Below, in pieces: positions 22,707-32,586 of a DNA stretch of 64,000 bases. This DNA comes from Natronoflexus pectinivorans (GTDB taxonomy: Bacteria; Bacteroidota; Bacteroidia; Bacteroidales; Marinilabiliaceae). Position 1 is the stretch's first letter; each line of letters starts with the position of its first letter. The position numbers and the translations under genes were made by a program. The notes under the pieces are model-generated. The model was not told the origin of the DNA. It saw nothing but the letters and a program-made list of their open reading frames with translations, and ran no database searches. Where the stretch lies: assembly GCF_004345615.1 (NCBI RefSeq), contig NZ_SLWK01000004.1:186001-250000 (forward strand), read 5' to 3'.

Positions 22707-23666
22707 ATGAAAAAAGTGAATTTATTGATTTATTCTATTATTGCAGGCTTCTTTCTATTATTTAATTCGTGTAGCCAGCAGCCTTCAGATGAAGTGAACA
22801 AATACCTATTTAGCTATTTTAAGGGGAATGGAGAAAGTGGTTTGCATCTGGCATGGAGTGAAGATGGCCTGATTTGGCACGAATTAAACAACGGCCAACC
22901 TATTTTAGAACCAACAGCAGGTGAAGATAAACTGATGCGCGATCCTTGTATAATACAAGGACCAGATGGAAGATATCATATGGTATGGACTGTCAGCTGG
23001 AATGAAAGAGGTATTGGATATGCTTGGTCAGAGGATTTAATTAACTGGTCGGAACAGCAATACATTCCAGTAATGGAACATGAGCCAAATGCAAGAAACA
23101 CATGGGCTCCTGAAGTAACATACGACGAAAAGAATGATGAGTTTATGATATATTGGGCTACAACCATTACCGGTTTATACCCGGAAACTTTTTCAGAACT
23201 AGAAGATGGTCTCAATCACAGGATGTATTATGTTACGACAAAGGACTTCAAAGAGTTCAGTGAAACAAAGCTTCTTTACGAACCCGGATTCAGCGTTATT
23301 GATTCGCATATTGTGCCCCATAACGGCGAGTTTATCATGTTCTTTAAAGATGAAACAATTGAACCTCCAGCAAAATCATTGCACATCGCAACATCAAAAA
23401 ACTTAACCGGACCATATTCTCAACCGTTGGTTCAAATTACAGGAGACTATTGGGCAGAAGGACCTACTTCTCTATACATAGATGGAACTTGGATTGTTTA
23501 TTTCGATAAGTATATTGAATGGACAATAGGAGCTGTTAAATCAACAGATCTTGTAAACTGGGAAGAGATATCCCATAAAATCTCCTTCCCTTCTGAAGTA
23601 AGGCATGGAACAGCATTGAAAATTGAAAAAGATGTATTAAATAATTTAAAACAGCAACTGAATTAA
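22707..23666 (+). CDS. GH43-type lipoprotein glycosidase
   Basis: A 319-residue single-propeller protein with a lipoprotein signal (lipobox LFNSC, Cys22). It begins KYLFSYFKGNGESGLHLAWS and has Asp in LMRDPCIIQGPDG (base), Asp in SVIDSHIVPHNG (modulator) and Glu in YWAEGPTSLYIDG (acid), all in GH43 order. The opening and the spacing match domain 1 of the double-GH43 protein at 10605, so the two are probably paralogues. Proteins of this sort are annotated as arabinosidases or left unspecified; the substrate is not predictable here. It stands alone on the plus strand between two minus-strand enzyme genes and converges on the next, sharing the terminator at 23709. Confidence 0.85.
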   Translation: MKKVNLLIYSIIAGFFLLFNSCSQQPSDEVNKYLFSYFKGNGESGLHLAWSEDGLIWHELNNGQPILEPTAGEDKLMRDPCIIQGPDGRYHMVWTVSWNERGIGYAWSEDLINWSEQQYIPVMEHEPNARNTWAPEVTYDEKNDEFMIYWATTITGLYPETFSELEDGLNHRMYYVTTKDFKEFSETKLLYEPGFSVIDSHIVPHNGEFIMFFKDETIEPPAKSLHIATSKNLTGPYSQPLVQITGDYWAEGPTSLYIDGTWIVYFDKYIEWTIGAVKSTDLVNWEEISHKISFPSEVRHGTALKIEKDVLNNLKQQLN

Positions 23667-23708
23667 ATTATTGGGTAGAAAGTTGGATTTAGTGTAATGT
23701 GTGTGTGG

Positions 23709-23746
23709 ATCCATCCGGTAAACCAATAGGTTTCCGGATGGATTTT
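23709..23746. terminator. Bidirectional terminator between convergent GH43 genes
   Basis: ATCCATCCGGTAAACC (23709-23724) pairs with GGTTTCCGGATGGAT (23729-23743) with one bulged base, followed by a T-run on the plus strand. Confidence 0.8.
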
Positions 23747-23750
23747 TTAT

Positions 23751-25472
23751 TTATCTAGGCCCAACCAATAACGAGCTCTCTGTAATTCCATTTTCGTTAA
23801 AAGATTCAATGGTAAACCAATAGTCAGAATCAATGGCCAGGCTCTTAATGTCCAGCGAAGTTAAGTCGTAAACCTGATAATGGTGATACATCTTATTCGG
23901 GTCAATGCCAAAATTGATGTTGTATCCAATGGCACCATCTGATGCCGGCCACGAAAGATGAACCCTTCGCCTATCCTCTACATTCCTTTTAACTTCCAGG
24001 CGGTTTACCTCTGAAGGTGTGTCACCAAAACCTTTCCCAAACACTCTAAACCCACTTAATGCAAATTGACCATCGGGTACTCGAATGTTATTGATCCTCA
24101 AAAAACGACAATTAACTTTTCTCGGCAATTGAGTATAATCGTGGGTGTTATCAGATTTGTTTTCGGATTTATCAATTAACATGTCCCATGTTTCTCCATC
24201 TAAGGAATATTCCACTGTATATTGGTGAAATAATTCGGGTTGCCTTCCAAAAATATTTGTATTGTGTTCTGCAAAATTGATTTGAATTGCATAAACATCA
24301 TATAATTCTAGTAGGTCGATGATGGCATATTCATTGTTTCCTCCCGTTTCAGCTGCCCAATATGTTCTGATATCCTCATCAGTCATCTTTGATGACGGAT
24401 GACCTTCGTAAGAAGAAGAAACCTCCACCGGTTTATTATACGATAGCAGCATCCATCCGGGGAAAAGTTCATCATGACTATAAACCTTATGATTTGGAAT
24501 AATTAAAGGATAATCTCCAAAACGGGTTATTGAATACATCATCCCGTCTTCATCGAAGAAAACCGGATGAAGCCCTAATCTGCGCTCAAAAACCTGTTTC
24601 ATGGAAATGGTTATGGTACCAACGTGCCAAAAGTTTCCATACTGATCTTCGATGGTACTTCCGTGCCCGGCTCCTGCCGCAAAACCTTCCGGTTTATATA
24701 CAAATGGATTATGCGATTGATAGGTAAACGGACCTAGTGGATTTTCTGAAACGTAAACGCCATCGGCATAACTTTTATATTCGGTACCGGGTGCAGAATA
24801 CTGAAAATAATAAACTCCATTGATTTTATTGACCCATGCTCCTTCTATCCACGGAGCCTGGTTGATTAGTTCATTATAATCACCCGGCACTTCCCATCCG
24901 TATCGCTCCGGCTGAGCATAAACAAGCGCGACAGGATCTCCCATAAATGCGAACTGATTATGATAATCCAACTCTACTCCATAAAGCGGGTTTACATCAG
25001 AACACCCCCAATATAGATATAGTCTTTTGTCATCATCGAGAAAAAAAGCAGGATCCCAAACCGGCATATCCAATTCTGCAACAGCCACCTGCCAGGTTCC
25101 AGCCAAAGGATCAACAGATTTATACAGCGTGCTTAGATCGTTGGAAGAGCCAAGAAAGTACAATGTATCGTCAATGGCAATTGCAGTTGGAGCATATTCT
25201 TCAACCGGAATTTCTGTGGTTTCAATAAAAGTCCAGTCAGCAAGATTCTTAGAATGCCAATACCCCCCTGATTTAGAAACAAACATGTAGTATCTGTCTT
25301 TAAACCATACAATACTGGCGTCAGCAGCTTCTCGTCTGGATGGTTCTTCCATGCCAAAACGATAGCTCAAATCCATTGGATTACAAATGGTGGTAAAGTC
25401 TGTTGTATTTACATGTTCTGTAGTTTTACAACTAATTAATAGACAACACAAAACTATTAGCAGATTTTTCAT
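23751..25472 (-). CDS. GH43 lipoprotein with discoidin (F5/8C) and FN3 modules
   Basis: A 573-residue lipoprotein (lipobox LLISC, Cys15). The N-terminal propeller (about 30-330) has base Asp in EAADASIVWFKD, modulator Asp in VWDPAFFLDDD and acid Glu in WIEGAWVNKING. A discoidin-like F5/8 type C domain follows (about 345-480, ending LRINNIRVPDGQFALSGFRVFG), then an FN3-like module (about 485-573, VHLSWPASDGAIGYNINFG). Such accessory modules commonly bind galactose-type or other glycans and hold the enzyme on substrate. Arabinofuranosidase, xylosidase or galactosidase activity are all possible for this GH43 group. It lies next to the mobile-looking element at 25593 and upstream of the second HTCS. 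Confidence 0.87.
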   Translation of the reverse strand: MKNLLIVLCCLLISCKTTEHVNTTDFTTICNPMDLSYRFGMEEPSRREAADASIVWFKDRYYMFVSKSGGYWHSKNLADWTFIETTEIPVEEYAPTAIAIDDTLYFLGSSNDLSTLYKSVDPLAGTWQVAVAELDMPVWDPAFFLDDDKRLYLYWGCSDVNPLYGVELDYHNQFAFMGDPVALVYAQPERYGWEVPGDYNELINQAPWIEGAWVNKINGVYYFQYSAPGTEYKSYADGVYVSENPLGPFTYQSHNPFVYKPEGFAAGAGHGSTIEDQYGNFWHVGTITISMKQVFERRLGLHPVFFDEDGMMYSITRFGDYPLIIPNHKVYSHDELFPGWMLLSYNKPVEVSSSYEGHPSSKMTDEDIRTYWAAETGGNNEYAIIDLLELYDVYAIQINFAEHNTNIFGRQPELFHQYTVEYSLDGETWDMLIDKSENKSDNTHDYTQLPRKVNCRFLRINNIRVPDGQFALSGFRVFGKGFGDTPSEVNRLEVKRNVEDRRRVHLSWPASDGAIGYNINFGIDPNKMYHHYQVYDLTSLDIKSLAIDSDYWFTIESFNENGITESSLLVGPR

Positions 25473-25592
25473 TTTCCTAGGGGTTAATTTAGTGACTGAT
25501 TCAATTTATATTGAATAGAATAAATAGATTTTTAGATATTAGATTTTTAGACCGATAGACAAGACAAAATATTTACTCGGTTGTATCTAATT

Positions 25593-25805
25593 CATTAGTG
25601 TCCGGTAAAAAGTTGTTTTGCCCCTAACGAGGCAATAATTCTTTTCCAACTAATTGTATTACCGATCTTTAGTCCCTAACGGGACTGTGCCGTAGGTACA
25701 GAATATCGGTAGATAAAATTTAACCCCAATTCCATGTGTCCCTTAGGGACACAACAATTAGCAGGCATTATAGCATCTTGTCTGAAAATTTACCGGACAT
25801 TAATG
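25593..25805. repeat. REP/MITE-like composite palindromic element
   Basis: Outer imperfect inverted repeats CATTAGTGTCCGGTAA (25593-25608) and TTACCGGACATTAATG (25790-25805) enclose a set of small hairpins: TTGCC/GGCAA (25618-25635), AGTCCC/GGGACT (25671-25686), TGTGCC/GGTACA (about 25686-25700), TGTGTCCC/GGGACACA (25735-25753), and TACCGAT/ATCGGTA (25660-25711). Chains of such GTCCC-TA-GGGAC hairpins are a recurring intergenic repeat type in Bacteroidota genomes. No coding sequence is inside, so any mobility would depend on enzymes elsewhere. Confidence 0.75.
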
Positions 25806-26125
25806 CATTTAATTATCTTTCTAAACTATTCTATTCTATCTGTCTAAATTCTATAGATCTACAATCTATAGAATTCTTTTAGAACTAAATTTAAACAGTT
25901 ACTTTGTAACAGATCAAATACCGATTCTAAATTAGAATTATTTTGATAAACAGAGTGTAATTGAATGCCCCCAATCAGACGTTTCTGAATGGAGGACATC
26001 CACCCTTACCACTATTAAAAAAATTTTACTGATGTCAAATATATTTTAACATTTTAAAATATATCAGGTAAAATGAATATAAAAATGGGTGAAATTGTTT
26101 ACCATCATGTATAAAATGTACAAAA

Positions 26126-26152
26126 AAAGGGTGTGTTTTGAACACACCCTTT
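26126..26152 (-). terminator. Terminator after second HTCS gene
   Basis: AAAGGGTGTGTT (26126-26137) pairs with AACACACCCTTT (26141-26152), with an A-run on the left giving a U-tract on the minus strand. Confidence 0.85.
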
Positions 26153-26175
26153 CATGTATCATACTGACTATAAAG

Positions 26176-29100
26176 CTATTGATTACTCTTTGCATATTCT
26201 GAAGGAACCACACCAAATTCTTCCTTGAAGTACTTGGAGAAATATTTCGGATCATTAAATCCTACCTGAAAAGCAATTTCAGAAACAGTGAGCTGACTCT
26301 TGCCAAGCAATTGGGCAGCTCTTTTCAGGCGCATAATTCTGATGAACTCAACCGGCGTCTTATCTGTTAAAGCCACAAGCTTGTTATATAAATGTCCACG
26401 ACTCACGCCCAGTTCTCTACCCATTTTTTCAACAGAAAATTCACTGTTACCAATATTTTTCTCAACAACTTTTAGCGCTTTATTTAAGAATTTCTCATCA
26501 AGAGAAGTAATACCTATTTCTCCGGGTTTGATTTCAAATTTTTTGGAGAACATTTTTTGAAATAAAAGTCTCAACTCAATCAAACGTTTGATTTTTAACT
26601 CCAAAACATCAAAAATAAAAGGCTTGGTAATGTAATCCTCTGCTCCGGCTTCCAATCCTTCTATTTTCTGTTGGCTTGAGACTTTTGCCGTTAACAATAT
26701 AACAGGAATATGAGAGGTTCGGGGATCTCCTTTAATTCTTTTACAAAGCTGAATACCATCTTCAACAGGCATCATAATATCACTTACTATAAGATGCGGT
26801 GGTGAATCAAGAATTTTCTCCCAGGCAATCTGCCCGTTAGCAGCCTCTGACACCTCATACTGCTCTTTCAAATTATTCCGCAGATAGGATCTTAAATCTT
26901 CATTATCCTCAACTAACAAAACTTCGGGCTTTGTAGCAGAAAGAGACTGCACCGATCCTACCCCATTCTGTTCTTCCTCAAAGGTTTCATCTGCCAATAC
27001 ATCATCCTGATGAGAATCATCGGGCACAGAGGTATCCAATGGTAAGCGCACAATAAATGTGCTCCCATTTCCCTTTTCGCTTTTTACTTCAATGGTTCCC
27101 CCATGAATTTTAACAAATTCAAGCGTAAGTGCCAGCCCAATGCCACTCCCCTGGTTCGCAATTTCAACGTCCTCCGTACTTTGATAAAACCGTTCAAAAA
27201 TCTTTTCATGTTTATCGACAGAAATTCCGACACCTGTATCGGCAACTAAAAACTCAATGTACTCTCTATTATTAAACCTATCTGAATAACCTGAATCGCC
27301 CGGTTTATAAGTGACTACATTCATGGAAACAATTCCGTTTTCATGGGTAAATTTCAATGCATTTGAGAGAAGATTGAATACAATCTTCTCCATTTTATCA
27401 AAATCAAAATTGGCATAATAGTTCTTCACTTCACATTTAAAATCATACTTTACCTTTTTGTTTTCAAACAAATCCCGGAACGAATTAAATGCATCTTCCA
27501 AAAATCTGGACAAATCGCCATAAGTAAGATTTAAGGAAGCTTTATCTGCCTCGATTTTTCTAAAATCGAGAATTTGGTTCACAAGATTAAGCAATCGCCG
27601 GGCATTTCTTTGAACCATTGACAGTTGTGCATACAAATTCTCATCTTTAATCTCTTTCAACAAATTATCCAGCGGAGAAAGAATCAATGTTAAAGGCGTG
27701 CGAAACTCATGACTCACATTGGTAAAAAAACGAAGTTTCATGGCATCCATTTCACGGCTGCGCTGATAATCACTTCGTTCCTGCTCACGCAGGAATTTCA
27801 TTTTCTCTCGCCGCTTAATGATCCAGATCAGAGATCCGATTAAAAGAATGAAAAAGATTAAGTATATGGTATAAGCAAGTGAGGTTGCATAAAAAGGAGG
27901 GATCACTACGATGCTGAGATGCGTTTCGTCGGTTGACCATGAACCGTCGCTCCCCATTGCTTTAACTTTGAAGGTATATGTTCCGGGATTGAGGTTAGTG
28001 TATGTTGCTATGCGATTGCGTGAATCGGTCTCAATCCAATCCTGGTTAAACCCTTCCAACTTGTAGCGAAACCTCGTTCGCTCAGGATGAAAATAGTTTA
28101 ATCCAGAAAATTCAATGGAAAAAACATTCTGATTGTGCCTGAGTGAAATCTCCCCTGACTGATTAAGTGCTTTATGGAGAATTGTTCTACCTCCCACATT
28201 CTCTCCTATGGCAATTGGACGGTTAAAAAGTCGGAATTCAGTGAGTATTACACTGAATTGCTGATGATGATCAATAACTTTCTCAGGTTTGAAAAGATTA
28301 AAACCGTTTGCGCCGCCAAAAATCAACTCACCTTTTGAAGTGCGAAGCGTTGAGTGCTCATTAAACTCCAGTCCCTGCAAACCATCAAGTAAATCATAGT
28401 TTCTAAAAACATAAACATCCTTTTCATTATTGAGAGTTAAACTCGAAAGCCCGTTAAGAGTTGCAATCCACAAATTTCCTTGTTTATCAATTTGCATGGA
28501 AATGATGTTGTGGTCCGGCAGTCCGTCTTCTTCTCTAAACACCTTGAATGTTCTGGTTTCACGGTTGTAAAGATTCAATCCGTTGCGGGTACCAAGCCAT
28601 ATTCTGCCTTGCAAATCTTCTGCAAAAGATAAAACACTGTTATTGCTTAATCCTGATTCATATTCCCCATTGTACATGTACTGACGGAATCGTTGTGTTG
28701 TACCATCTAAAACGGTTACACCGGTGGAAGTCCCTATCCATAAACTACCACGGGAATCTTCAAAAAGAGTTAAAACATAATCGCCACTGACTGAATTATA
28801 ATCATCCTCACGGTGATGAATAAAGCCACCGGATCGCTCATCGTAAAGAGACAAGCCCCCTCCCAATGTGGCTACCCAAAGACGGTTCTGGCTATCGCGT
28901 AAAATATTCCAAACCCTGTCATCAGGTAGAGATGATGCGTTAGAAACATCATGCCTGAAATGGTGAAATCTCTGTCCGTCGAACCGGTTTAACCCTCCCT
29001 GGTATGTTCCTATCCATAAATCATCATTATGATCGTTGAACAGGGACACAATAATATCGCTGCTTAAGCTGTTGGGATTGGCCGGATTGTGCCGATATGT

Positions 29101-30318
29101 GGTAAAGGTACCAAGGTTGCGATCATAGTACACAAGTCCGTATCCGTTGGTTCCTATCCATAAATTCCCTTTACTATCTTCGGCAAAACAGTTTACGTCG
29201 TTCGAAAAAAAACGATCGGTCTCAAAATGCTGGCTACGATATAGATCAAATTGAAAGAGATGATCGTGGGAATAGTTTATCCCGTTTTTAAAAGTACCTA
29301 CCCAAATAATCCCTTCACGACTCTTCTCCAGTGAAGTAATACTGTTGCCACTGAGACTGGTAACATCACCGGGAACATGGTCTATCACCGTTATGGAAAA
29401 ATCATTTTTATCGATGATGTTAATACCTCCATGATCTGTTCCTAACCAAATTCGTCCCTGGCTGTCTTCCAAAACTCCGGAAACAGATCTGCTTGAAATA
29501 GAATTTGAGTGATGAGAAGGCAAAAAGTGGCGCGATTCGCCACTTTTTTGATTTATATAAAAAAGCCCATCAGGTGTATTATTCGAGTATATCCAAATAT
29601 CATCATCACTATCCAAAAATAGTTTTAAAACACGACCTGCCTCAGAAACAATAAAATCCCCGCCTGCCTCGATGGTTTCTTCAACCTGAAGAGTTTCGGT
29701 ATCCAAAACATCCACCAAACCATTTGCGTGCAACACATAAGCTTTTCCATTGTTACTAAACCTGACGTCCTTTACCCTGTCGCTTGAGATGGAGGTACGC
29801 TCCTCAGGATGATGATACAATCTTTGCAGATAGTCGCTTCTGCGATGGTAATAATAAAGTCCCATTTGATCGTTGCATATCCACACATTTGAATCAACAT
29901 CTACCCTTATGGTATTGATAAAAGTTCGTGGTAAGGAAATGTTTTTGGAAAAAAGTTCGTGATCGGTTCCAAAAGATTCTGTTTTAGGGTTATAAATTGA
30001 AAAAGTTGATATTCCTGTGAAAAGCCACAGATACCCCAAATGATCTTCGTAGATTTCGTGAATGCTGTTTTCCGGTATTGAAGTCTGATCGCCCGGGATG
30101 TTTTTAAAAACACGAAACGAATGGCCATCATATCGATTTAATCCGGATACTGTAGCAAACCATAAAAAACCGCGGCTATCGGCATGAATTGTATTAATTT
30201 GGTTGTTTGAGAGTCCCGATTCACTGTCGATCCTCCGAAACTGATTAGCTGCCTGCTGACCTTCAATTTTCAAGATTGAGAGCAGAAATACGATAATGCA
30301 TAATATATTTTTTTCCAT
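26176..30318 (-). CDS. Hybrid two-component system regulator (HTCS), second copy
   Basis: A 1,380-residue HTCS with the same plan as the one at 14372: signal peptide (1-20, ending KIEGQQA), two propellers of Reg_prop repeats (about 25-715; repeated WIGT-GLNRYD units), Y_Y_Y domain (about 735-800), transmembrane helix (about 812-834, LIFFILLIGSLIWII), HisKA with His870 in SHEFRTPL, HATPase (NLLSNALKF, GSGIGLALTLEFV), receiver with Asp1180 in SDIMMPVEDG, and AraC-type HTH (about 1275-1375, ending FGVVPSEYAKSNQ). It is directly downstream of GH5, SGBP, SusD and SusC genes on the same strand, so it is the likely activator of that second locus. The sensed ligand is presumably an oligosaccharide of the locus substrate. 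Confidence 0.95.
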   Translation of the reverse strand: MEKNILCIIVFLLSILKIEGQQAANQFRRIDSESGLSNNQINTIHADSRGFLWFATVSGLNRYDGHSFRVFKNIPGDQTSIPENSIHEIYEDHLGYLWLFTGISTFSIYNPKTESFGTDHELFSKNISLPRTFINTIRVDVDSNVWICNDQMGLYYYHRRSDYLQRLYHHPEERTSISSDRVKDVRFSNNGKAYVLHANGLVDVLDTETLQVEETIEAGGDFIVSEAGRVLKLFLDSDDDIWIYSNNTPDGLFYINQKSGESRHFLPSHHSNSISSRSVSGVLEDSQGRIWLGTDHGGINIIDKNDFSITVIDHVPGDVTSLSGNSITSLEKSREGIIWVGTFKNGINYSHDHLFQFDLYRSQHFETDRFFSNDVNCFAEDSKGNLWIGTNGYGLVYYDRNLGTFTTYRHNPANPNSLSSDIIVSLFNDHNDDLWIGTYQGGLNRFDGQRFHHFRHDVSNASSLPDDRVWNILRDSQNRLWVATLGGGLSLYDERSGGFIHHREDDYNSVSGDYVLTLFEDSRGSLWIGTSTGVTVLDGTTQRFRQYMYNGEYESGLSNNSVLSFAEDLQGRIWLGTRNGLNLYNRETRTFKVFREEDGLPDHNIISMQIDKQGNLWIATLNGLSSLTLNNEKDVYVFRNYDLLDGLQGLEFNEHSTLRTSKGELIFGGANGFNLFKPEKVIDHHQQFSVILTEFRLFNRPIAIGENVGGRTILHKALNQSGEISLRHNQNVFSIEFSGLNYFHPERTRFRYKLEGFNQDWIETDSRNRIATYTNLNPGTYTFKVKAMGSDGSWSTDETHLSIVVIPPFYATSLAYTIYLIFFILLIGSLIWIIKRREKMKFLREQERSDYQRSREMDAMKLRFFTNVSHEFRTPLTLILSPLDNLLKEIKDENLYAQLSMVQRNARRLLNLVNQILDFRKIEADKASLNLTYGDLSRFLEDAFNSFRDLFENKKVKYDFKCEVKNYYANFDFDKMEKIVFNLLSNALKFTHENGIVSMNVVTYKPGDSGYSDRFNNREYIEFLVADTGVGISVDKHEKIFERFYQSTEDVEIANQGSGIGLALTLEFVKIHGGTIEVKSEKGNGSTFIVRLPLDTSVPDDSHQDDVLADETFEEEQNGVGSVQSLSATKPEVLLVEDNEDLRSYLRNNLKEQYEVSEAANGQIAWEKILDSPPHLIVSDIMMPVEDGIQLCKRIKGDPRTSHIPVILLTAKVSSQQKIEGLEAGAEDYITKPFIFDVLELKIKRLIELRLLFQKMFSKKFEIKPGEIGITSLDEKFLNKALKVVEKNIGNSEFSVEKMGRELGVSRGHLYNKLVALTDKTPVEFIRIMRLKRAAQLLGKSQLTVSEIAFQVGFNDPKYFSKYFKEEFGVVPSEYAKSNQ

Positions 30319-30390
30319 AGATTTTATGAATTTCTTTCACCCAATTATAAGCCCCGCTAACATATAAAAATAGGAATTTTGTTCATAATA

Positions 30391-30427
30391 AAAAACTCCA
30401 TTTAGACATGGTCTAAATGGAGTTTTT
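30391..30427 (-). terminator. Terminator after GH5
   Basis: A perfect 17-bp stem (30391-30407 with 30411-30427) around ATG, with A-run/T-run flanks. It separates the GH5 gene from the HTCS gene. Confidence 0.88.
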
Positions 30428-30445
30428 TAACAACTAGAGAAAAAA

Positions 30446-32173
30446 TTATTCGTTTGCTCCTCTCATCAAGGCTTCCAGAGCTCCCTGATCGAAGATATTT
30501 CCATTGCTTCTAAAGAACAATGCAAATCCATTGTTGCCTCGATGGCCATTGTCCCAGTAAAATGGAATGAGTCCATGCTGAATGGCCGAACGGGTAACAT
30601 ACTCGAGGTAGTACTCGCGAGAAGCTTTGTGCGCCTCATACTCTTCACCGGTAAGAGCAGTTCGATGAATCGCTCCATATTCCCCAAGAATTACAGGAAT
30701 ATCGTTATCAACAAATTTTGATTTTACGCTGGCAAATTGTCTGTCAACGTGATCTTCCTGCCCCCACCAACCGGAACCGGCCGGAATAAAACTTTCACCC
30801 CATACAGTATAAATACCACTCCCGGATTCCTGCAAAGCAAATTGGTAGGGATCATAATAATGGACTTCTGCAAAGATCCTTTTTTCGACATTATCCTCAG
30901 GCATTACATGGAAATTGATGCCGTGGTCGATGTTTGTATTATATGTTTGAACAATCAGGTTACGATATGCATTTCGACCTCCTGTTGAACGCACAGTGGT
31001 AACAAAATTCTGATTAAATGACTGCTGCACGGTGATGTGTTCGGTGGTGGGAGTTCCATAGTCGGCACGCACTTCGTTGGTACCGGCAAATAGCAATCGC
31101 TCATCGTAATCTCTAAAATAAGTGGCAATTTGTTCCCAAAAAGCAGTAAATTTTAAGTTAATCTCTTCTTGTTTACTGTAGAATGGATTTTCTTCAAGCC
31201 AACCGCCATCCCAATGGGTATTAATAATCACAAACATATCATTATTAATGCAGTAATCGACAACCTCTTTAACGCGTGCCAACCAATTGGGGTCAATTTC
31301 GGCAGTATTTTGATCAGCATAACTGTTCCAGGCACAAGGAATACGTATGGCATTAAAGCCGGCAGCCTGAACGGCATCGATCAAAGTTTGCGTAGTTCTT
31401 GCATTCCCCCAACCGGTTTCTCCTGAAGGAACTTCAAGTGAGTTTCCAATGTTCCATCCTATTATAATATCCTGAGCCAACTCGGAGGCTGTTCTTTCTA
31501 CTCCAGTCATATCAGGTTCCGGTGGAGAAATATTGTAAGAAGGATATAAAGCTAACTGGGACACATCAACAACCCTTTGAGGTGCATATTCTGCCCTGAT
31601 GATAATTTTCCCTTTACGTTCTGCCCCTGATTCATTTCCATCAGCTGAAACGGTTATGGTTACCGAGCTTTCGGTTCCGGTAGTTTTATCCACGTTAATC
31701 CAGTCTCCTTCAATTTCGAGGCTCCACTCCGGTGCAGAAGTAGTGATATCAAAAGTTTGGCTGCCTCCAAGCCTTTGAATGGTTAATGAAGTTCTGTTGG
31801 AGGTAAGCTCATAGACAAACTCAGAATCCAGTTGAGTTACTGTTACGGTTACCGGCGGTGCGTTACCTGCATTAATAACGAGTTCTGCTGATCTCACTTC
31901 CGGAGTCTTACCATCAACCGTAACCATAATCATGGCTATGGATGAAGTACCTGAAGTTCTGGACAGTGATAACCACTCCGTTGCGGGATTGGCAATTTCC
32001 CAGGAATCGGCATCCGTAGTGATTGTAAACACACCAGTTGTTTGATCAGCTTCAATCTCAATTTCAGCAACATCAACTTCCAGCAAATTCACTACCTCAT
32101 CATCATCCTTACAAGCTGAAATGATTAAAACCGATAATAACAATAAAAAAAACATGCAAATAAACTTCCTCAT
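30446..32173 (-). CDS. BACON-BACON-GH5 endo-beta-1,4-glucanase/xyloglucanase lipoprotein
   Basis: A 575-residue lipoprotein, starting at the ATG at 32173 (MRKFIC); an in-frame ATG lies 9 codons upstream. Lipobox IISAC is followed by KDDDE, a surface-export type acidic stretch. Two BACON domains follow (about 30-120, with WLSLSRTSGTSS, and 122-208, with WINVDKTTGTESS). The GH5 TIM barrel spans about 215-570: GWNIGNSLE, FNAIRIPCAWNSY, INTHWDGGW, acid/base Glu in FAGTNEVRADYG, EVHYYDPYQF, and nucleophile Glu in VILGEYGAI. The layout and motifs resemble GH5_4 enzymes such as the BACON-bearing xyloglucanase of Bacteroides ovatus. It would cut the backbone at the cell surface. GH5_4 members also cleave mixed-linkage glucan and glucomannan, so the substrate stays open. 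Confidence 0.92.
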   Translation of the reverse strand: MRKFICMFFLLLLSVLIISACKDDDEVVNLLEVDVAEIEIEADQTTGVFTITTDADSWEIANPATEWLSLSRTSGTSSIAMIMVTVDGKTPEVRSAELVINAGNAPPVTVTVTQLDSEFVYELTSNRTSLTIQRLGGSQTFDITTSAPEWSLEIEGDWINVDKTTGTESSVTITVSADGNESGAERKGKIIIRAEYAPQRVVDVSQLALYPSYNISPPEPDMTGVERTASELAQDIIIGWNIGNSLEVPSGETGWGNARTTQTLIDAVQAAGFNAIRIPCAWNSYADQNTAEIDPNWLARVKEVVDYCINNDMFVIINTHWDGGWLEENPFYSKQEEINLKFTAFWEQIATYFRDYDERLLFAGTNEVRADYGTPTTEHITVQQSFNQNFVTTVRSTGGRNAYRNLIVQTYNTNIDHGINFHVMPEDNVEKRIFAEVHYYDPYQFALQESGSGIYTVWGESFIPAGSGWWGQEDHVDRQFASVKSKFVDNDIPVILGEYGAIHRTALTGEEYEAHKASREYYLEYVTRSAIQHGLIPFYWDNGHRGNNGFALFFRSNGNIFDQGALEALMRGANE

Positions 32174-32349
32174 ACCTCTAAAAATAAAATTTACAATCAC
32201 TTGACATTAGGTCGTTAGATTTTTCCCGAGACATTCGGGATTAGACATTAGATGCAAGCACCCTCATTATATGCTGATTAAACAACATTACCGGAAATTC
32301 ACATACTAATGATAATCAAGCAAATAAAAACATAATCAAAAATTAATAA

Positions 32350-32490
32350 CTTAAGATTCAATATCGTTTAGTTAAGACCTTACAGGTTTCGATATTCTTA
32401 CTAGGACAGGATGATAAAAGAAATAATATCAATAGTTACCGGAAAAAACCTGTCAGGTTTTTTCGCTTAACTAAACGACATTGACTTAAG
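32350..32490. repeat. Palindromic MITE/REP-like element, copy 2
   Basis: Imperfect inverted repeats make up the ends: CTTAAGATTCAATATCGTTTAGTTAAG on the left (from 32350) and its near reverse complement CTTAACTAAACGACATTGACTTAAG on the right (to 32490). Internal ACCTTACAGGTTT and AACCTGTCAGGTTT also face each other. The left half (32361-32409) recurs in opposite orientation at 22284-22333. Confidence 0.75.
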
Positions 32491-32535
32491 ATTAATCAAA
32501 ATAATTAAAGATTAAGGCAATCTTTTGTTTAGTAA

Positions 32536-32561
32536 GTAAGGGAGAATTTATTCTCCCTTAC
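32536..32561 (-). terminator. Hairpin after SGBP gene
   Basis: GTAAGGGAGAAT (32536-32547) pairs with ATTCTCCCTTAC (32550-32561). The U-tract on the minus strand is weak, so termination may be partial. Confidence 0.6.
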
Positions 32562-32586
32562 CTGGTTTGTTTCAACTGCAAAATGT

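Larger units (their letters stand above)
25473..26175. other. Intergenic region with repeat element
   Basis: About 700 bases without a gene. It holds the composite element at 25593-25805, flanked by AT-rich sequence in which ATAGAATAGAAT-like tracts recur in inverted order, and the terminator of the HTCS gene at 26126-26152. Confidence 0.7.
32201..32586. other. Intergenic region between SGBP and GH5 genes
   Basis: This gap of about 400 bases within a minus-strand series holds a TCCCGA/TCGGGA mini-hairpin (32224-32240), the palindromic element at 32350-32490 and the hairpin at 32536-32561. The GH5 gene may therefore be transcribed separately from susC-susD-SGBP. Confidence 0.65.
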
